Both the position numbers and the translations under genes were made by a program. 64,000 bases of DNA, taken from Paralithodes platypus. Lineage: Eukaryota; Arthropoda; Malacostraca; Decapoda; Lithodidae. The first letter of the stretch is position 1. Each line of letters opens with the position of its first letter. Shown here piece by piece: positions 46,456-58,569 of this stretch. The DNA is taken from contig CM064502.1 in NCBI GenBank assembly GCA_032716605.1, forward strand, positions 59,716,338-59,780,337. The letters are read 5' to 3'. Below the pieces are notes generated by a model. That model made no database searches, was not told where the DNA came from, and worked only from the letters and a program-made list of their open reading frames with translations.

Positions 46456-47010
46456 AACATTTAACGGTCTCTTAACCCCTCAAGTCCCCTACAGTCATCA
46501 ACCTTGTGTCATCCCCAGTGCCAGCAGATTTACCAGTTTTTTGTATTGGCTAAATCTATGATATTGGATGAAAATGGAAGAATAGTGGTACAAAATCACT
46601 CACCTAGACCATTTTCGCCCGAAAATATGTTGCCGATATCGTATTTAGTGAGCTGAAAGTATCGAAGTAAATATACACCGTAGACTGCATCACCTTTTTG
46701 TGTGTCCGGCCGAATTGCAACTGCTCGCACAGTCTGGTTTCAACTAATGCAGCGATTTCAATTAGTGTTATATTGAGTATGGACTACTTTTAGTACGCAC
46801 ACGTATATTTGTGATGTAGGTACACGCACGAGAGGCACCATGATTACGCCAATTACGAAAATTATATATTTTGTACAAATGTTTCGAGTTAATATTTGTC
46901 CTTGCAAGCACACTTCGAGAGTATTTGGAGTATATCAGCATTGACTACGAATTGATTTTTCGATGCACAATTGTTATGGGGATGTAAACCCTTCAGGTCC
47001 GCAAAGTACG
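46456..47010. other. No gene recognised
   Basis: Unique-looking sequence without supported frames or element ends. Confidence 0.45.
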
Positions 47011-47123
<113 letters not shown>

Positions 47124-47245
47124 AGTTTTTACATCACATTATCTTCAATTATTTATCATTGAATGCATTGGTATAATTTTTATTATGTTTTTTACACCAA
47201 CCAACTTCACCTCTAAACTCATTTAATGAAATCAACAAATACATG

Positions 47246-47320
47246 TGGCACTCCGAAGACTCGAACCCAGGATACTCACATCGAAATTCAGCGCACTATG
47301 CATTACGCTATCAAGATATC
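47246..47320 (-). repeat. tRNA-like SINE head
   Basis: The box B complement (gactcgaacccagga) and a degraded box A lie in the same relation as at 8923-8994. The flank atttaatgaaatcaacaaat is shared with the copy at 50727. Confidence 0.55.
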
Positions 47321-47348
47321 TATGCAGTATACACCAGAGTCAGATTTG

Positions 47349-47395
47349 TTAAAAAAAAAAAAAAAAACAAAGAAAAAAAAAAAAAAAAAAAAAAA

Positions 47396-47428
<33 letters not shown>

Positions 47429-47430
47429 AA
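47349..47430. repeat. A-rich and (AAT)n tract
   Basis: Poly-A blocks with AAT repeats, lying 3' of a tRNA-like repeat but on the wrong side to be its tail. Confidence 0.85.
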
Positions 47431-47566
47431 TCGTTTAATTATTAGATATACAACAATGCAAAACTACTGCTGATCATCTATTTAAGAAAAGGGTTAAATA
47501 CGTCAAAATTCCGTTGTGTGCAAATTTTATTCATAGGAAACAAACCCGAAAATTAACCTGTATATA

Positions 47567-47962
47567 TTAAGGGGGGTCACCTGCGTTTTTTCTCTTTCTC
47601 TCCTTTTCTCTCTTTCTCTAGCTTGTATCCATTCGGCCCCATTCAGCCAACTGTTTTAAGACGTTTATCCCCATCCAGGTGTCGATTTCTTCCTGGCGAG
47701 GGATAGCGAGCCAGCATTATTGTATGGAGAAATCCAGCTTCGCCGGAGAAATTTTTCTATCGAAAAATGTACAAATTTAGCTAGCTGTAAACAAATATAT
47801 ATATATACAGTATATATGCTGGCTCGCTACCGCTCGCCAGGACAATATTGACACCTGGATGGGGGTAAACGTCTTAAATCAGTAGGCTGAATGGGGCCGA
47901 ACGGATAGAAGCCATAGAGAGAGGTAGAGCAAGAGAAAACAAAGCGAGGTGGGCTCCCTTAA
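47567..47962. mobile_element. TTAA MITE family B copy 2
   Basis: Ends are TTAAGGGGGGTCACC and GGGCTCCCTTAA. The core gcgagccagcattat and its inverted partner are present, and a short TA run sits between them. Confidence 0.8.
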
Positions 47963-48117
47963 CACTGCCAAGGTGGACTCGAATGTAAACCAAGAGCTGA
48001 ACTGCCTTGGTGTCACTCCTACGGTTTAATGCCCGTGTGTTTGTGTGCGGGAAGACATTAATGGAAGTCGGATAATATCTTGATTGGATCGATTCTTGAG
48101 TGGTGGGAGAAGTGTGT

Positions 48118-48352
<235 letters not shown>

Positions 48353-48520
48353 TGTGTGCGTGTATGTGTATTCCATTCTCCGTGTATGTAGATGTATATT
48401 TATGAACCCAATGCCCACACCAATATCCCGTTACTAGGAAATACAAAGCAGTATACGGACTGCGCACTGGAACGGAAAAGAGGCAAGGACGCGCAGGTCA
48501 GGGCTGTTTATAGCTCTCTA

Positions 48521-48881
48521 TTAAGGGGGGTGACCTGTTTTTGTTCTGTCCTTTTCTATCTTTCTCTGGCTTGTATCCATTTGGCCCCATTTAGCCTACT
48601 GTTTTAAGACGTTTCTCCCCATCCAAGTGTAATGTTTTTACTGGTGAGCGGTAGCGAGCCAGCATATTTTTTATTTTTGTTTGACAGCAGGCTAATTTGT
48701 ACATTTCTCGATAGACAAATTTCTTCATGTAATGCTGGCTCGCTATCGCTCGCCAGGAAGAAATCGACACCTAGATGGGGATAAACGTCTTAAAATAGTT
48801 GGCTGAATGGGGCCGAATGGATACAAGCCAGAGAAAGAGAGAAAAGGACAGAAATAATAAAAAGCAGGTCACCCCCCTTAA
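48521..48881. mobile_element. TTAA MITE family B copy 3
   Basis: TTAA-bounded, with near-perfect terminal repeats (GGGGGGTGACCTG and CAGGTCACCCCCC). Confidence 0.85.
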
Positions 48882-48951
48882 CTCTCCCCCCCACTGTGCC
48901 GGTTAACTCTCTCACACACCTCCAGGCCTCCTCCTATCTATTTCACTACCC

Positions 48952-49276
48952 TTAAGGGGAGGTTTTTAGTTTGGTCTCTAGATATCCATCAAACTTAAGA
49001 TTATACACCCCCTTGAGCCCCTTTGAAGATAAATTTGTAAATGTTCCGGTTGAAAGCCGGTTCCTCTTAAATTACAGGCTCGCTATCGCTCGCCAGGATA
49101 AAATCGACACCTAAATTGCACGAAAGGTCTTAAAATTGACGGAAATGGGGCGAAAGTTCTTAAAATCGCCAAACTAATGGGGCGACTGTCTTAAAATCTC
49201 AAAAGCAATGGGGCTAAACATGAGGAAGAAAGGGGTCCAGAAAAAAAAATACCCTCAAGTGGATATCTCCCCTTAA
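48952..49276 (+). mobile_element. TTAA MITE family A copy 3
   Basis: Complete, with TTAA at both ends and the same core and internal repeats as copy 2. Confidence 0.85.
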
Positions 49277-49498
49277 TTAACAAGCATACCACACACTTTG
49301 TTTTTTCCCCCACACACCTAAATTACTATAGTTAATTTTGTTTTCTATAACCGAGAGTAAAATTTTCATGTTTCTATCTTAGTTACTCGGTTATATAAGG
49401 TAGATTTTGTCGGGAAATATGATGGTAATTATGAAAACTTGGCCTTAATACGGCATCACACACACAACCATAGTGTAGTTTCATATGTATCCAGTAAT

Positions 49499-49823
49499 TA
49501 AGGGGAGGTCTCCACTTGAGGGATTGTTTTCTGGACCCCTTTCTCCCTCATGTTTAGCCCCATTGCTTTTGATATTATAAAACGTTTGCCCCATTAGTTT
49601 AGCGATTTCAAGAACTTTGACCCCATATTAAGACCTTTCGTGCAATACAGGTGTCTATTTTATCCTGGCGAGCGATAGCGAGCCTGTAATTTAAGAGGAA
49701 TCGGCCTTCGGCCGGGACATTTTTCTACCGAAAAATGTACAAATTTATCTTGAAAGGGACTCGAGGGGGTGTAATTTTAAGCTTGATGGAGGTCTAGGGA
49801 ACAAACTAAATACCTCCCCTTAA
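49499..49823 (-). mobile_element. TTAA MITE family A copy 4
   Basis: Complete and inverted relative to copy 3, 222 bp away from it. Confidence 0.85.
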
Positions 49824-50041
49824 GTATCGAGAAATCAGCTACTAAGGGATTCAATTTACCATCAGCTGGGGGAAAAATAGAGTATAGTAACACACCTTGA
49901 TTTAGGCTCTCTATCACTCTGTCAACCTTGGAGGGGACACTTGTCCTATTGTCTCCTTCATGTACATACAAATAAATAAAATAAAAATAAAAATAATTAA
50001 AAAAAAAAAATCGGTGAAGGAACCCATCTAGACCAGATAAC

Positions 50042-50050
50042 TTAAGGGGG

Positions 50051-50105
<55 letters not shown>

Positions 50106-50429
50106 TGTATCCATTTGGCCCCATTCAGCCTACTGTTTTAAGATGTTTATCCCCATCCAGGTGTCGATTTTTTCCTGGCAAGCAGTAGCGAGTCAGCATA
50201 TTTTTATAATGTTTTTGACAGCATGCTAACTTTGTACATTTTTCGATAGAAAAATGTCTCTGGCGAAGCCAGATTTCTTCATACAAAGCTAGCTCACTAT
50301 TGATCACCAAGAAAAAACCAACACCTGGATGGGGATAAACGTCTTAAAACAGTAGGCTGAATGGGGCCAAATGGATGCAAGCCAGAGAAAGAGAGAAAAG
50401 GAGAGAAAAAATCATGTCACCCCCCTTAA
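50042..50429. mobile_element. TTAA MITE family B copy 4
   Basis: The left end has been overrun by a (CT)n expansion (50055-50102). The right end CACCCCCCTTAA is intact. Confidence 0.75.
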
Positions 50430-50434
50430 ACCTA

Positions 50435-50700
50435 TTCTACTTAACTATTCTTGTTGCTACCTCTTCATATCAGAGGTACATCAAATGTTGTTGAGAACTT
50501 CACTCTCATGAACTAATTTCGGATTTGGTAATTTAATATCTTCCATTGTAAATACTGAAGTAAAATAGTTGTTTAGGGATTTAGCTATTTCAGTGCTGAC
50601 ATCAGAGACTTGTAGTTGGACTGTTGAGTCCTTTTGAGGCCCAATGCTACTTTTGCAACTATTATTATGTTCCTTCCAACAACCAACAATACTCCTAAAT
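50435..50700 (-). pseudogene. CR1-like LINE linker fragment
   Basis: The minus strand reads IGPQKDSTVQLQVSDVSTEI and then AKSLNNYFTSVFTMEDIKL, the conserved stretch between endonuclease and polymerase in CR1-like LINEs. The catalytic domains are absent. Confidence 0.6.
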
Positions 50701-50726
50701 TCGATTAATGAAATTTACAAACACAT

Positions 50727-50800
50727 GTGGCAGTCCGTGGACTCGAACCCAGGATGCTCACACCGAAAATCAACACCTTATACATCGCACCACGAAGACA
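50727..50800 (-). repeat. tRNA-like SINE head
   Basis: Box B (gggttcgagtcc) is present and box A is weak on the minus strand. It is closest to the copy at 8923, and both share the 5' flank aaatcgtaggc. Confidence 0.6.
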
Positions 50801-51035
50801 GTTAAAGGTTGGTGGACACTGCCTACGATTTATTATGCAACTTCGAATCCTGCATATCAATCTAAGCATGTACACCCATCCCAACTGCAACTCACGTAGG
50901 CTATGCATATGTGAATGATATTTACAGAGCTGTGAAACTCTTTGAGACTCTCTTTGTGAAGGGCTGCTACCTTGAATTCTTTATTCCCATATACTTGTTC
51001 TATGAGGCATTTCACTCTCCTGCATATAATTTTGA

Positions 51036-51038
<3 letters not shown>

Positions 51039-51102
<64 letters not shown>
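51039..51102. repeat. (GA)n microsatellite
   Basis: About 32 GA units. Confidence 0.95.
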
Positions 51103-51105
<3 letters not shown>

Positions 51106-51343
51106 GTAACACCAATGGTCATACAGCGTTATTGGAATCAAGCAGCCAACCAGCCAGTCAGTCTACATACCAGCACGAACCACTACCCACTACCGCTACT
51201 GCCGGGGGATGAACCTGCTCCCGGAGAAAGTATAATTGTACACACACCATAAGGGAAAGTTAACCCCTTCTGTACGGTCGTCGTCTTTCTACCTATATTC
51301 AGGCCATTTTGTGCACGAAGGATGTGTGGCAGTAAAGAGAGTT

Positions 51344-51765
51344 GTTGTTGTTGTTGGTGATGGGCTGGTCTATCAGAGTGAGAACTGAGCGATCTCTGCC
51401 ATACCCATAGCTTACTCTGACTGTTCCTTTTACTTATATATTTTCTAGATCTCAAGTGACGGCGTCTCTTGCGTGGATTGACCTCCTAATCTACCAAGAT
51501 TGGAAGCCAAAGCGTCACATCTTTCCTTTGCCCCTCAACTTTCTCTTCATAATTGCTGAGGGGCACAGGGCCCTGGGTGGGGCTTTGGTTTCCCGGGCGT
51601 TTCCCTCCGCGCCCCTCCTCAGCTCCCCGCCATGGAGTGGCTTCGGTCACCCAGGCTTTATTGTGGTCGGCAGGGAGGGTTCTGTGGGCGCGCTCGGTTG
51701 TGGCCTTGGCCTTGCTCGGGCCTTGGGGCTGTTCGGCCAGGCAGCTTGGGGAAAAACAACAACAA
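51344..51765 (+). mobile_element. SINE-like element with CAA tail and 13-bp target duplication
   Basis: It is flanked by agtaaagagagtt at 51331-51343 and 51766-51778. The first part, from tgggctggtctatcagagtg to atctcaagtg (about 95 bp), matches the element at 59969-60428. The rest is GC-rich and different, and it ends aaaaacaacaacaa. Open frames in it are not supported. Confidence 0.7.
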
Positions 51766-51820
51766 AGTAAAGAGAGTTAAGTGAGGTAGTACGAAGAATG
51801 TTCAATGCTGGAGGTCCTCT

Positions 51821-52146
51821 TTAAGGGGAGGTATTTAGTTGGTTCCCTAGACCTCCATCAAGCTTAAAATTACACCCCCTTGAGTCCCTTTCAAGATAAA
51901 TTTGTAAATTTTTCGGTAGAAAAATGTCCCGGCCGAAGGCCGGTTCCTCTTAAATTACAGGCTCGCTATCGCTCGCCAGGATAAAATTGACACCTGAATG
52001 GCACAAAAGGTCTTAATATGGGGTGAAAGCTCTTAAAATCGCTAAACTAATGGGGCAAACGTTTTATAATATCAAAAGCAATGGGGCTAAACATGAGAGA
52101 GAAAGGGGTCAAGAAAAAAATCCCTCAAGTGGAGATCTCCCCTTAA
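51821..52146 (+). mobile_element. TTAA MITE family A copy 5
   Basis: Complete. It is inserted at a TTAA inside MITE C copy 2; the intact C copy reads through this point. Confidence 0.85.
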
Positions 52147-52213
52147 GCTGAATACAATGGTCTTAATAGTAGCCAGAATAAAGTTAAAAAGGACGTCACC
52201 GGTACTGAAGAGG

Positions 52214-52550
52214 TTAAGGGGAGATATCGACTTGAGGGATTTTTTTCTGGACCCCTTTTTCCCTAATGTTTAAGCCCCATTGCTTTTGAGATTTCAAGAC
52301 AGTCGCCCCATTAGTTTGACGATTTTAAGAACTTTCGCCCCATTTCCGTCAATTTTAAGACCTATCGTGCAATTTAGGTGTCGATTTTATCCTGGCGAGC
52401 GATAGCGAGCCTGTAATTTAAGAGGAACCGGCTTTGAGCCGGGACATTTTTCTACCGAAAAATGTACAAATTTATCTTGAAAGGGGCTCAAGGGGGTGTA
52501 ATCTTAAGCTTGAAGGATATCTAGGGACCAAACTAAAAACCTCCCCTTAA
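52214..52550 (-). mobile_element. TTAA MITE family A copy 6
   Basis: Complete and inverted. Its left TTAA is also the terminal TTAA of MITE C copy 2. Confidence 0.85.
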
Positions 52551-52684
52551 TAGTGTTCGACCCCTTACATTTATTTACCTAGATATAAAACACGGATTGT
52601 AAGTTGGGAGAGTATTTGGATGGGGGGGGGGGGGATGGTGTGGGTGGAGGGATGGATGGCTGATTTGAATGGGTAGAACATTGG

Positions 52685-54940
52685 CTTGAATGAGTGGATG
52701 GCTTGAATGAGTGGATGGTATGAATGAGTGGGTGGATGGTATGAATGAGTGGGTGGATGGTATGAATGAGTGGGTGGATGGTATGAATGAATGGGTGGAT
52801 GACATGAATGAGTCAGTGGATGGCATGAATGAGTGGGTGGATGGTATGAATGAGTGGGTGGATGGTATGAATGAGTGGGTGGATGGTATGATTGAGTCAG
52901 TGGATGGTATGAATGAGTGGGTGGATGGTATGAATGAGTGGGTGGATGGTATGAATGAGTGGGTGGATGACATGAATGAGTGGGTGGATGACATGAATGA
53001 GTGGGTGGATGGTATGAATGAGTGGGTGGATGGTATGAATGAGTCAGTGGATGGCATGAATGAGTGGGTGGATGGTATGAATGAGTGGGTGGATGACATG
53101 AATGAGTCAGTGGATGGCATGAATGAGTGGGTGGATGGTATGAATGAGTGGGTGGATGGTATGAATGAGTCAGTGGATGGCATGAATGAGTGGGTGGATG
53201 GTATGAATGAGTGGGTGGATGGTATGAATGAGTGGGTGGATGGTATGAATGAGTGGGTGGATGACATGAATGAGTGGGTGGATGACATGAATGAGTGGGT
53301 GGATGGTATGAATGAGTGGGTGGATGGTATGAATGAGTGGGTGGATGGTATGAATGAGTGGGTGGATGACATGAATGAGTGGGTGGATGGTATGAATGAG
53401 TGGGTGGATGACATGAATGAGTGGGTGGATGACATGAATGAGTGGGTGGACGACATGAATGAGTGGGTGGATGACATGAATGAGTGGGTGGATGGTATGA
53501 ATGAGTGGGTGGATGACATGAATGAGTGGGTGATGCCATGAATGAGTGGGTGATGACATGAATAAGTGGGTGGATGACATGAATGAGTGGGTGGATGACT
53601 TGAATGAGTGGGTGGATGACATGAATGAGTGGGTGGATGGTATGAATGAGTGGGTGGATGACATGAATGAGTGGGTGATGACATTAATGAATGGGTGGAT
53701 GACATGAATGAGTGGGTGGATGACATGAATGAGTGGGTGGATGGTATGAATGAGTGGGTGGATGGTATGAATGAGTGGGTGGATGACATGAATGAGTGGG
53801 TGATGCCATGAATGAGTGAGTGATGCCATGAATGAGTGGGTGGATGACATGAATGAGTGGGTGGATGACATGAATGAGTGGGTGGATGACTTGAATGAGT
53901 GGGTGGATGACATGAATGAGTGGGTGGATGGTATGAATGAGTGGGTGGATGACATGAATGAGTGGGTGGATGACATGAATGAGTGGGTGGATGACATGAA
54001 TGAGTGGGTGGATGACATGAATGAGTGGGTGGATGGTATGAATGAGTGGGTGGATGGCATGAATGAGTGGGTGGATGACATGAATGAGTGGGTGGATGGT
54101 ATGAATGAGTGGGTGGATGGTATGAATGAGTGGGTGGATGACATGAATGAGTGGGTGGATGACATGAATGAGTGGGTGGATGACATGAATGAGTGGGTGG
54201 ATGGCATGAAGGAGTGGGTGGATGACATGAATGAGTGGGTGGATGACATGAATGAGTGGGTGGATGGCATGAATGAGTGGGTGGATGACATGAATGAGTG
54301 GTGTGCTGATGAGTGGGTGGATGGCATGAATGAGTGGGTGGATGGCATGAATGAGTGGGTGGATGACATGAATGAGTGGGTGGATGGTATGAATGAGTAT
54401 GGTGGATGACATGAATGAGTGGGTGGATGACATGAATGAGTGGGTGGATGACATGAATGAGTGGGTGGATGGCATGAAGGAGTGGGTGGATGACATGAAT
54501 GAGTGGGTGCATGAGATGCTGGTGGTGATGACATGAATGGTGGGTGGATGACATGAATGAGTGGGTGGATGACATGAATGAGTGGGTGGATGGTATGAAT
54601 GAGTGGGTGGATGACATGAATGAGTGGGTGGATGTTATGAATGAGTGGGTGGATGACATGAATGAGTGGGTGGATGACATGAATGAGTGGGTGGATGGTA
54701 TGAATGAGTGGGTGGATGACATGAATGAGTGGGTGGATGACATGAATGAGTGGGTGGATGTCATGAATGAGTGGGTGGATGACATGAATGAGTGGGTGGA
54801 TGACATGAATGAGTGGGTGGATGACATGAGTGGTGGTGGTATGACATGAATGGTGGATGGAATGAGTGGGTGTGATGTGGTATGAGTGGGTGGATGACAT
54901 GAATGAGTGGGTGGATGACATGAATGAGTGGGTGGATGGA
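52685..54940. repeat. 21-bp minisatellite, about 107 units
   Basis: The unit is close to gaatgagtgggtggatgac plus at, with GGTAT/GACAT/GGCAT variants. Because 21 is a multiple of three, long frames stay open on both strands (up to 750 codons, minus), giving HSFMSSTHSF-type or NEWVDDM-type peptides. These have no start context or splice signals, and several strands and frames are open at once, so they are not counted as genes. Confidence 0.95.
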
Positions 54941-55149
54941 AGGATGGATTTTGGGATATAAGTAGGGTGGTAGGGAAGGAAAGTAGAAAGAAAGAAGGCA
55001 GATTCCATTATGCGCTGCATAATGGAATAAATAAAACATAAATGGAGTGTGTGTGTGTAAGAGGACATGTGTTTTTCTCTACACGAGAAGAATATTAGAA
55101 CAAATATGAAGAGTAATAACAACCAATTTAAAGTAACTAAGAAAGTAAA

Positions 55150-55220
55150 TAACAGATATTATAATTATCACCATCATCATTATTATTATCATCATCATCA
55201 TTATTCTTATTATTATTGTA
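55150..55220. repeat. (ATC)n/(ATT)n microsatellite
   Basis: Trinucleotide-rich tract, degenerate. Confidence 0.8.
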
Positions 55221-55364
55221 AACATCCGTGTTCTGTGGAGGAGTCTGGAGGGGAAACTAAGGCAAACATTCCTGAGCCCTGGCTGAGATGGTAAACATTT
55301 TGCCAATGGACCCTGAGGCCGCCGCCGCAGACACTGTATACCTAACTGTCTCCCTTACTGTTAT

Positions 55365-55368
<4 letters not shown>

Positions 55369-55421
<53 letters not shown>
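55369..55421. repeat. (GA)n microsatellite
   Basis: About 26 GA units, followed by GTGT-rich sequence to 55530. Confidence 0.95.
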
Positions 55422-55423
<2 letters not shown>

Positions 55424-55629
55424 TATGTGAATGTACAATATGTATGTGTGAGAGAGTTAGTGTGTGTGTGTTTAAGTGTACGTGCGAATGTGTGTGTGTA
55501 CTTAGGTGTACGTGTGAGTGTGTGTACGTGACACATGTGCACCTATGAAATCAATCTGCATGTCCTTTATCACACCCCGTCCTTGACTCGCTCACTCAAC
55601 CATACCAAAACAAAGATTTACACACACAT

Positions 55630-56500
55630 ATTGTTCAACAGTCGTCATCACTATTTTACACTCATATTGTTCACCAGTCATCACTATTTTACGCTCCTAT
55701 TGTTCACCAGTCATCACTATTTTACACACGTATTGTTCACCAGTCATCACTATTTTACACACGTATTGTTCACCAGTCATCACTATTTTACACACTCATA
55801 TTGTTCACCAGTCATCACTATTTTACGCTCCTATTGTTCACCAGTCATCACTATTTTACACACGTATTGTTCACCAGTCATCACTATTTTACACACGTAT
55901 TGTTCACCAGTCATCACTATTTTACACACTCATATTGTTCACCAGTCATCACTATTTTACGCTCCTATTGTTCACCAGTCATCACTATTTTACACACGTA
56001 TTGTTCACCAGTCATCACTATTTTACACACGTATTGTTCACCAGTCATCACTATTTTACACATATTGTTCACCAGTCATCACTATTTTACACACGTATTG
56101 TTCACCAGTCATCACTATTTTACACACGTATTGTTCACCAGTCATCACTATTTTACACACGTATTGTTCACCAGTCATCACTATTTTACACACGTATTGT
56201 TCACCAGTCATCACTATTTTACACACGTATTGTTCACCAGTCATCACTATTTTACGCTCCTATTGTTCACCAGTCATCACTATTTTACACACGTATTGTT
56301 CACCAGTCATCACTATTTTACACACGTATTGTTCACCAGTCATCACTATTTTACACACGTATTGTTCACCAGTCATCACTATTTTACACACATATTGTTC
56401 ACCAGTTGTCATCACTATTTTACACACGTATTGTTCACCAGTCATCACTATTTTACACACGTATTGTTCACCAGTTGTCATCACTATTTTACATACTTGT
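55630..56500. repeat. 33-bp minisatellite with 134-bp higher-order period
   Basis: Roughly 25 units contain tgttcaccagtcatcacta and end in acacg, gctcc or acactca. Variant gctcc units recur at 55693, 55827 and 55961, exactly 134 bp apart. The 33-bp period keeps three plus-strand frames open (up to 326 codons); none looks like a real gene. Confidence 0.95.
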
Positions 56501-56516
56501 AATATGCTAGTTTAGG

Positions 56517-56892
56517 TTAAGGGAGCCCACCTCGCTTTTTTTCTCTTTCTCTCCCTCTCTCTTTGGCTTGTATACATTCGGCCCCATTCAGCCTACTGTT
56601 TTAAGACGTTTACCCCCATCCAGGTGTAAATATTTTCCTGGCGAGCGGTAGCGAGCCACCATATATATATTTTTGTTTTGACAGCAAGCTAAATTTGTAA
56701 ATTTTTCGATAGAAAAAATTCTCCGGCAAAGCCGGATTTCTCCATACAATGCTGGCTACAATGCCAGGAAGAAATCGACACCTGGACGAGGATAAACGTC
56801 TTAGAACAGTTGGCTGAATGGGGCCGAATAGATACAAGCCAGAGAAAGAGAAAAGGAGAGAAAGATAAAACAAAGCAGGTGACCCCCCTTAA
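56517..56892. mobile_element. TTAA MITE family B copy 5
   Basis: Ends are TTAAGGGAGCCCACC and GGTGACCCCCCTTAA. The right TTAA is shared with the next element. Confidence 0.8.
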
Positions 56893-57112
56893 CCCTTTCA
56901 CGCATTTATGAAGCAGAGGTTGCCAGATTAGCAATAAGAAATAGAGTTCTCTCACTCTTATAATTACCTCTCCAAAATTAGTTTTCTGCCCACAGCTAAC
57001 TCAAAGAGTTTGAAGTAACTACACTAAAGGTTTCTAAATACCCCTGATGGTAACAAAGTAACAAAGTATCCCCAATAGGCTCAAAATCGCGTCATATGCG
57101 TGAAAGGGTTAA
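56889..57112. mobile_element. TTAA MITE family D copy 2
   Basis: Termini are TTAACCCTTTCACGCAT and ATGCGTGAAAGGGTTAA, a clean 13-bp inverted repeat after TTAA. The whole element matches 9103-9337 inverted. Confidence 0.8.
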
Positions 57113-57197
57113 GGGAAGATTGATGTGAGTCACTGTCAGTGGTCTAGGAACTGCTTATAGTTGGGCCAGTCGGTCTGTTGCAGATTTCTGTTGTCTT

Positions 57198-57492
57198 ATT
57201 ACCTCCGCAAACAAAGTTGGATGCAGGTTATGTGTTTTACCTCCGTTTGTTTGTCTTTCTATTTGTCTGTTTGTCTATATACAAGATATCTCAAAAAATT
57301 AGGAGCCGATTTACCCGAAATTTGGTGGGCAGATAGGATATGCGCCAAAGGAAGAAATGATTCAATTTAGGAGGCGATCCGTATTATATCCTGGAACCCA
57401 GATCCAGAAGAAATGTTAGGCCTTTGATATTAATGGTAAAGAACCAGCCAGCGCGGGTGGAGGCATGCGCTCTACTGAGTACCGGTCTAGTG
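57198..57492 (+). repeat. Dispersed repeat of the GTTTGTTTGTCTGT type
   Basis: It starts acctccgcaaacaaagttgg, has a gtttgtttgtctt run, then caagatatctcaaaaa, aaatttggtgggcagatagg and tttaggaggcgatccg, and ends gtggaggcatgcgctctact. This pattern resembles a repeat seen in genomes of many phyla; its function is unknown to me. Identification is from memory of the motif order. Confidence 0.45.
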
Positions 57493-57550
57493 TTATTATG
57501 TTCTTGTCTAATAATAGTCCCCTTAAGGTGAGGCTGATGGACTGTTGAGG

Positions 57551-57884
57551 TTAAGGGGAGATGGGTAGTTTTTCTGGTCCCCTTTCTCCCTCGTGTTAAA
57601 CCCCCGTTTGTTTTTTAAATTATAACTAAATTTAACTAATGGGCCGAACGCCCATTAGTTTGGCGATTTTAACACCTTTCGCCCCATTTTGTTATCAATT
57701 TTAAGACCTTTCGTGCCATTTAGGTGTCGATTATTTCCTGGCGAGCAATAGCGACCCTGAAATATTAAGAGGAACTGGCCTTCGGCCGGTACATTTCTCT
57801 ACTGAATAATGTACAAATTTATCTTGAAGGGGGGTCTAGGGGGCGTGTTTCTAAGCTTGATGGAGGTCTAGCCAGAAAACTAAG
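57551..57884 (-). mobile_element. TTAA MITE family A copy 7
   Basis: The left TTAAGGGGAGAT is present and the right end has decayed. Confidence 0.75.
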
Positions 57885-57984
57885 GAAGTAAAGGAATATA
57901 TGAATTAATAGACAAAACAAGGTCAGTCTCCCTTTAATAGGAGTACAGTAGAGTTGGTGGTAAATATATAGGGTCATAATCTAC

Positions 57985-58085
57985 CTTAATCTCTCTCTCT
58001 CTCTCTGGGTTGTATCCATTCGGCCCCATTCAGCATACTGTTTATGACGTTTAACCACATCTATGTGTCGATACCGCTCACCACC
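57985..58085. mobile_element. TTAA MITE family B fragment
   Basis: It contains only the gggttgtatccattcggccc and gtgtcgataccgctcacca parts next to a CT run. Both termini are lost. Confidence 0.6.
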
Positions 58086-58143
58086 CGATCATTAATATTT
58101 ATATAATCTCTCTCTCTCTCTCTTTCTATATATATATACTTCG

Positions 58144-58352
<209 letters not shown>

Positions 58353-58569
58353 TAGTCTGTTGTATTCCCAGGGGAAGGTATAACGCTATAGTTCTCCATT
58401 TAGATCACTTAGTAATTACGAAGATTTGATGGCGACATGTGTTGGTAATTATCAAAGCTTGGCCTTAAAATGACAGAGACATAATAGTGTCATCAATACA
58501 TCAGTTGCCAAGGGGAGTCAATTTACTATCACCTGGAACCAAACGGATTATAAAACACATCGCAGGAGC

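Larger units (their letters stand above)
51260..52217. mobile_element. TTAA MITE family C copy 2, split by two insertions
   Basis: The left end TTAACCCCTTCTGTACGG and right end CCGGTACTGAAGAGGTTAA match copy 1 at 44195-44403. Its body lies in three pieces (51260-51343, 51779-51820, 52147-52217), separated by a SINE-like insertion and by MITE A copy 5. Confidence 0.7.

Noticed and set aside
50727..50918. Plus-strand frame starting MAVRGLEPRMLTPKIN
   Set aside because: It is read antisense through a tRNA-like repeat; such frames recur wherever the repeat occurs.
52575..55122. Minus-strand frames of 750 and 650 codons and plus-strand frames of 276 and 197 codons, with HSFMSST or NEWVDDM repeats
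   Set aside because: They are products of a 21-bp tandem repeat, open in several frames and both strands at once, with no gene context.
52685..56500. CRISPR-like array of regular repeats
   Set aside because: The units are contiguous tandem repeats without unique spacers, in a eukaryotic genome.
55535..56515. Three overlapping plus-strand frames with CSPVITILHTY or FTSHHYFTHVL repeats
   Set aside because: They come from a 33-bp satellite whose period is a multiple of three.
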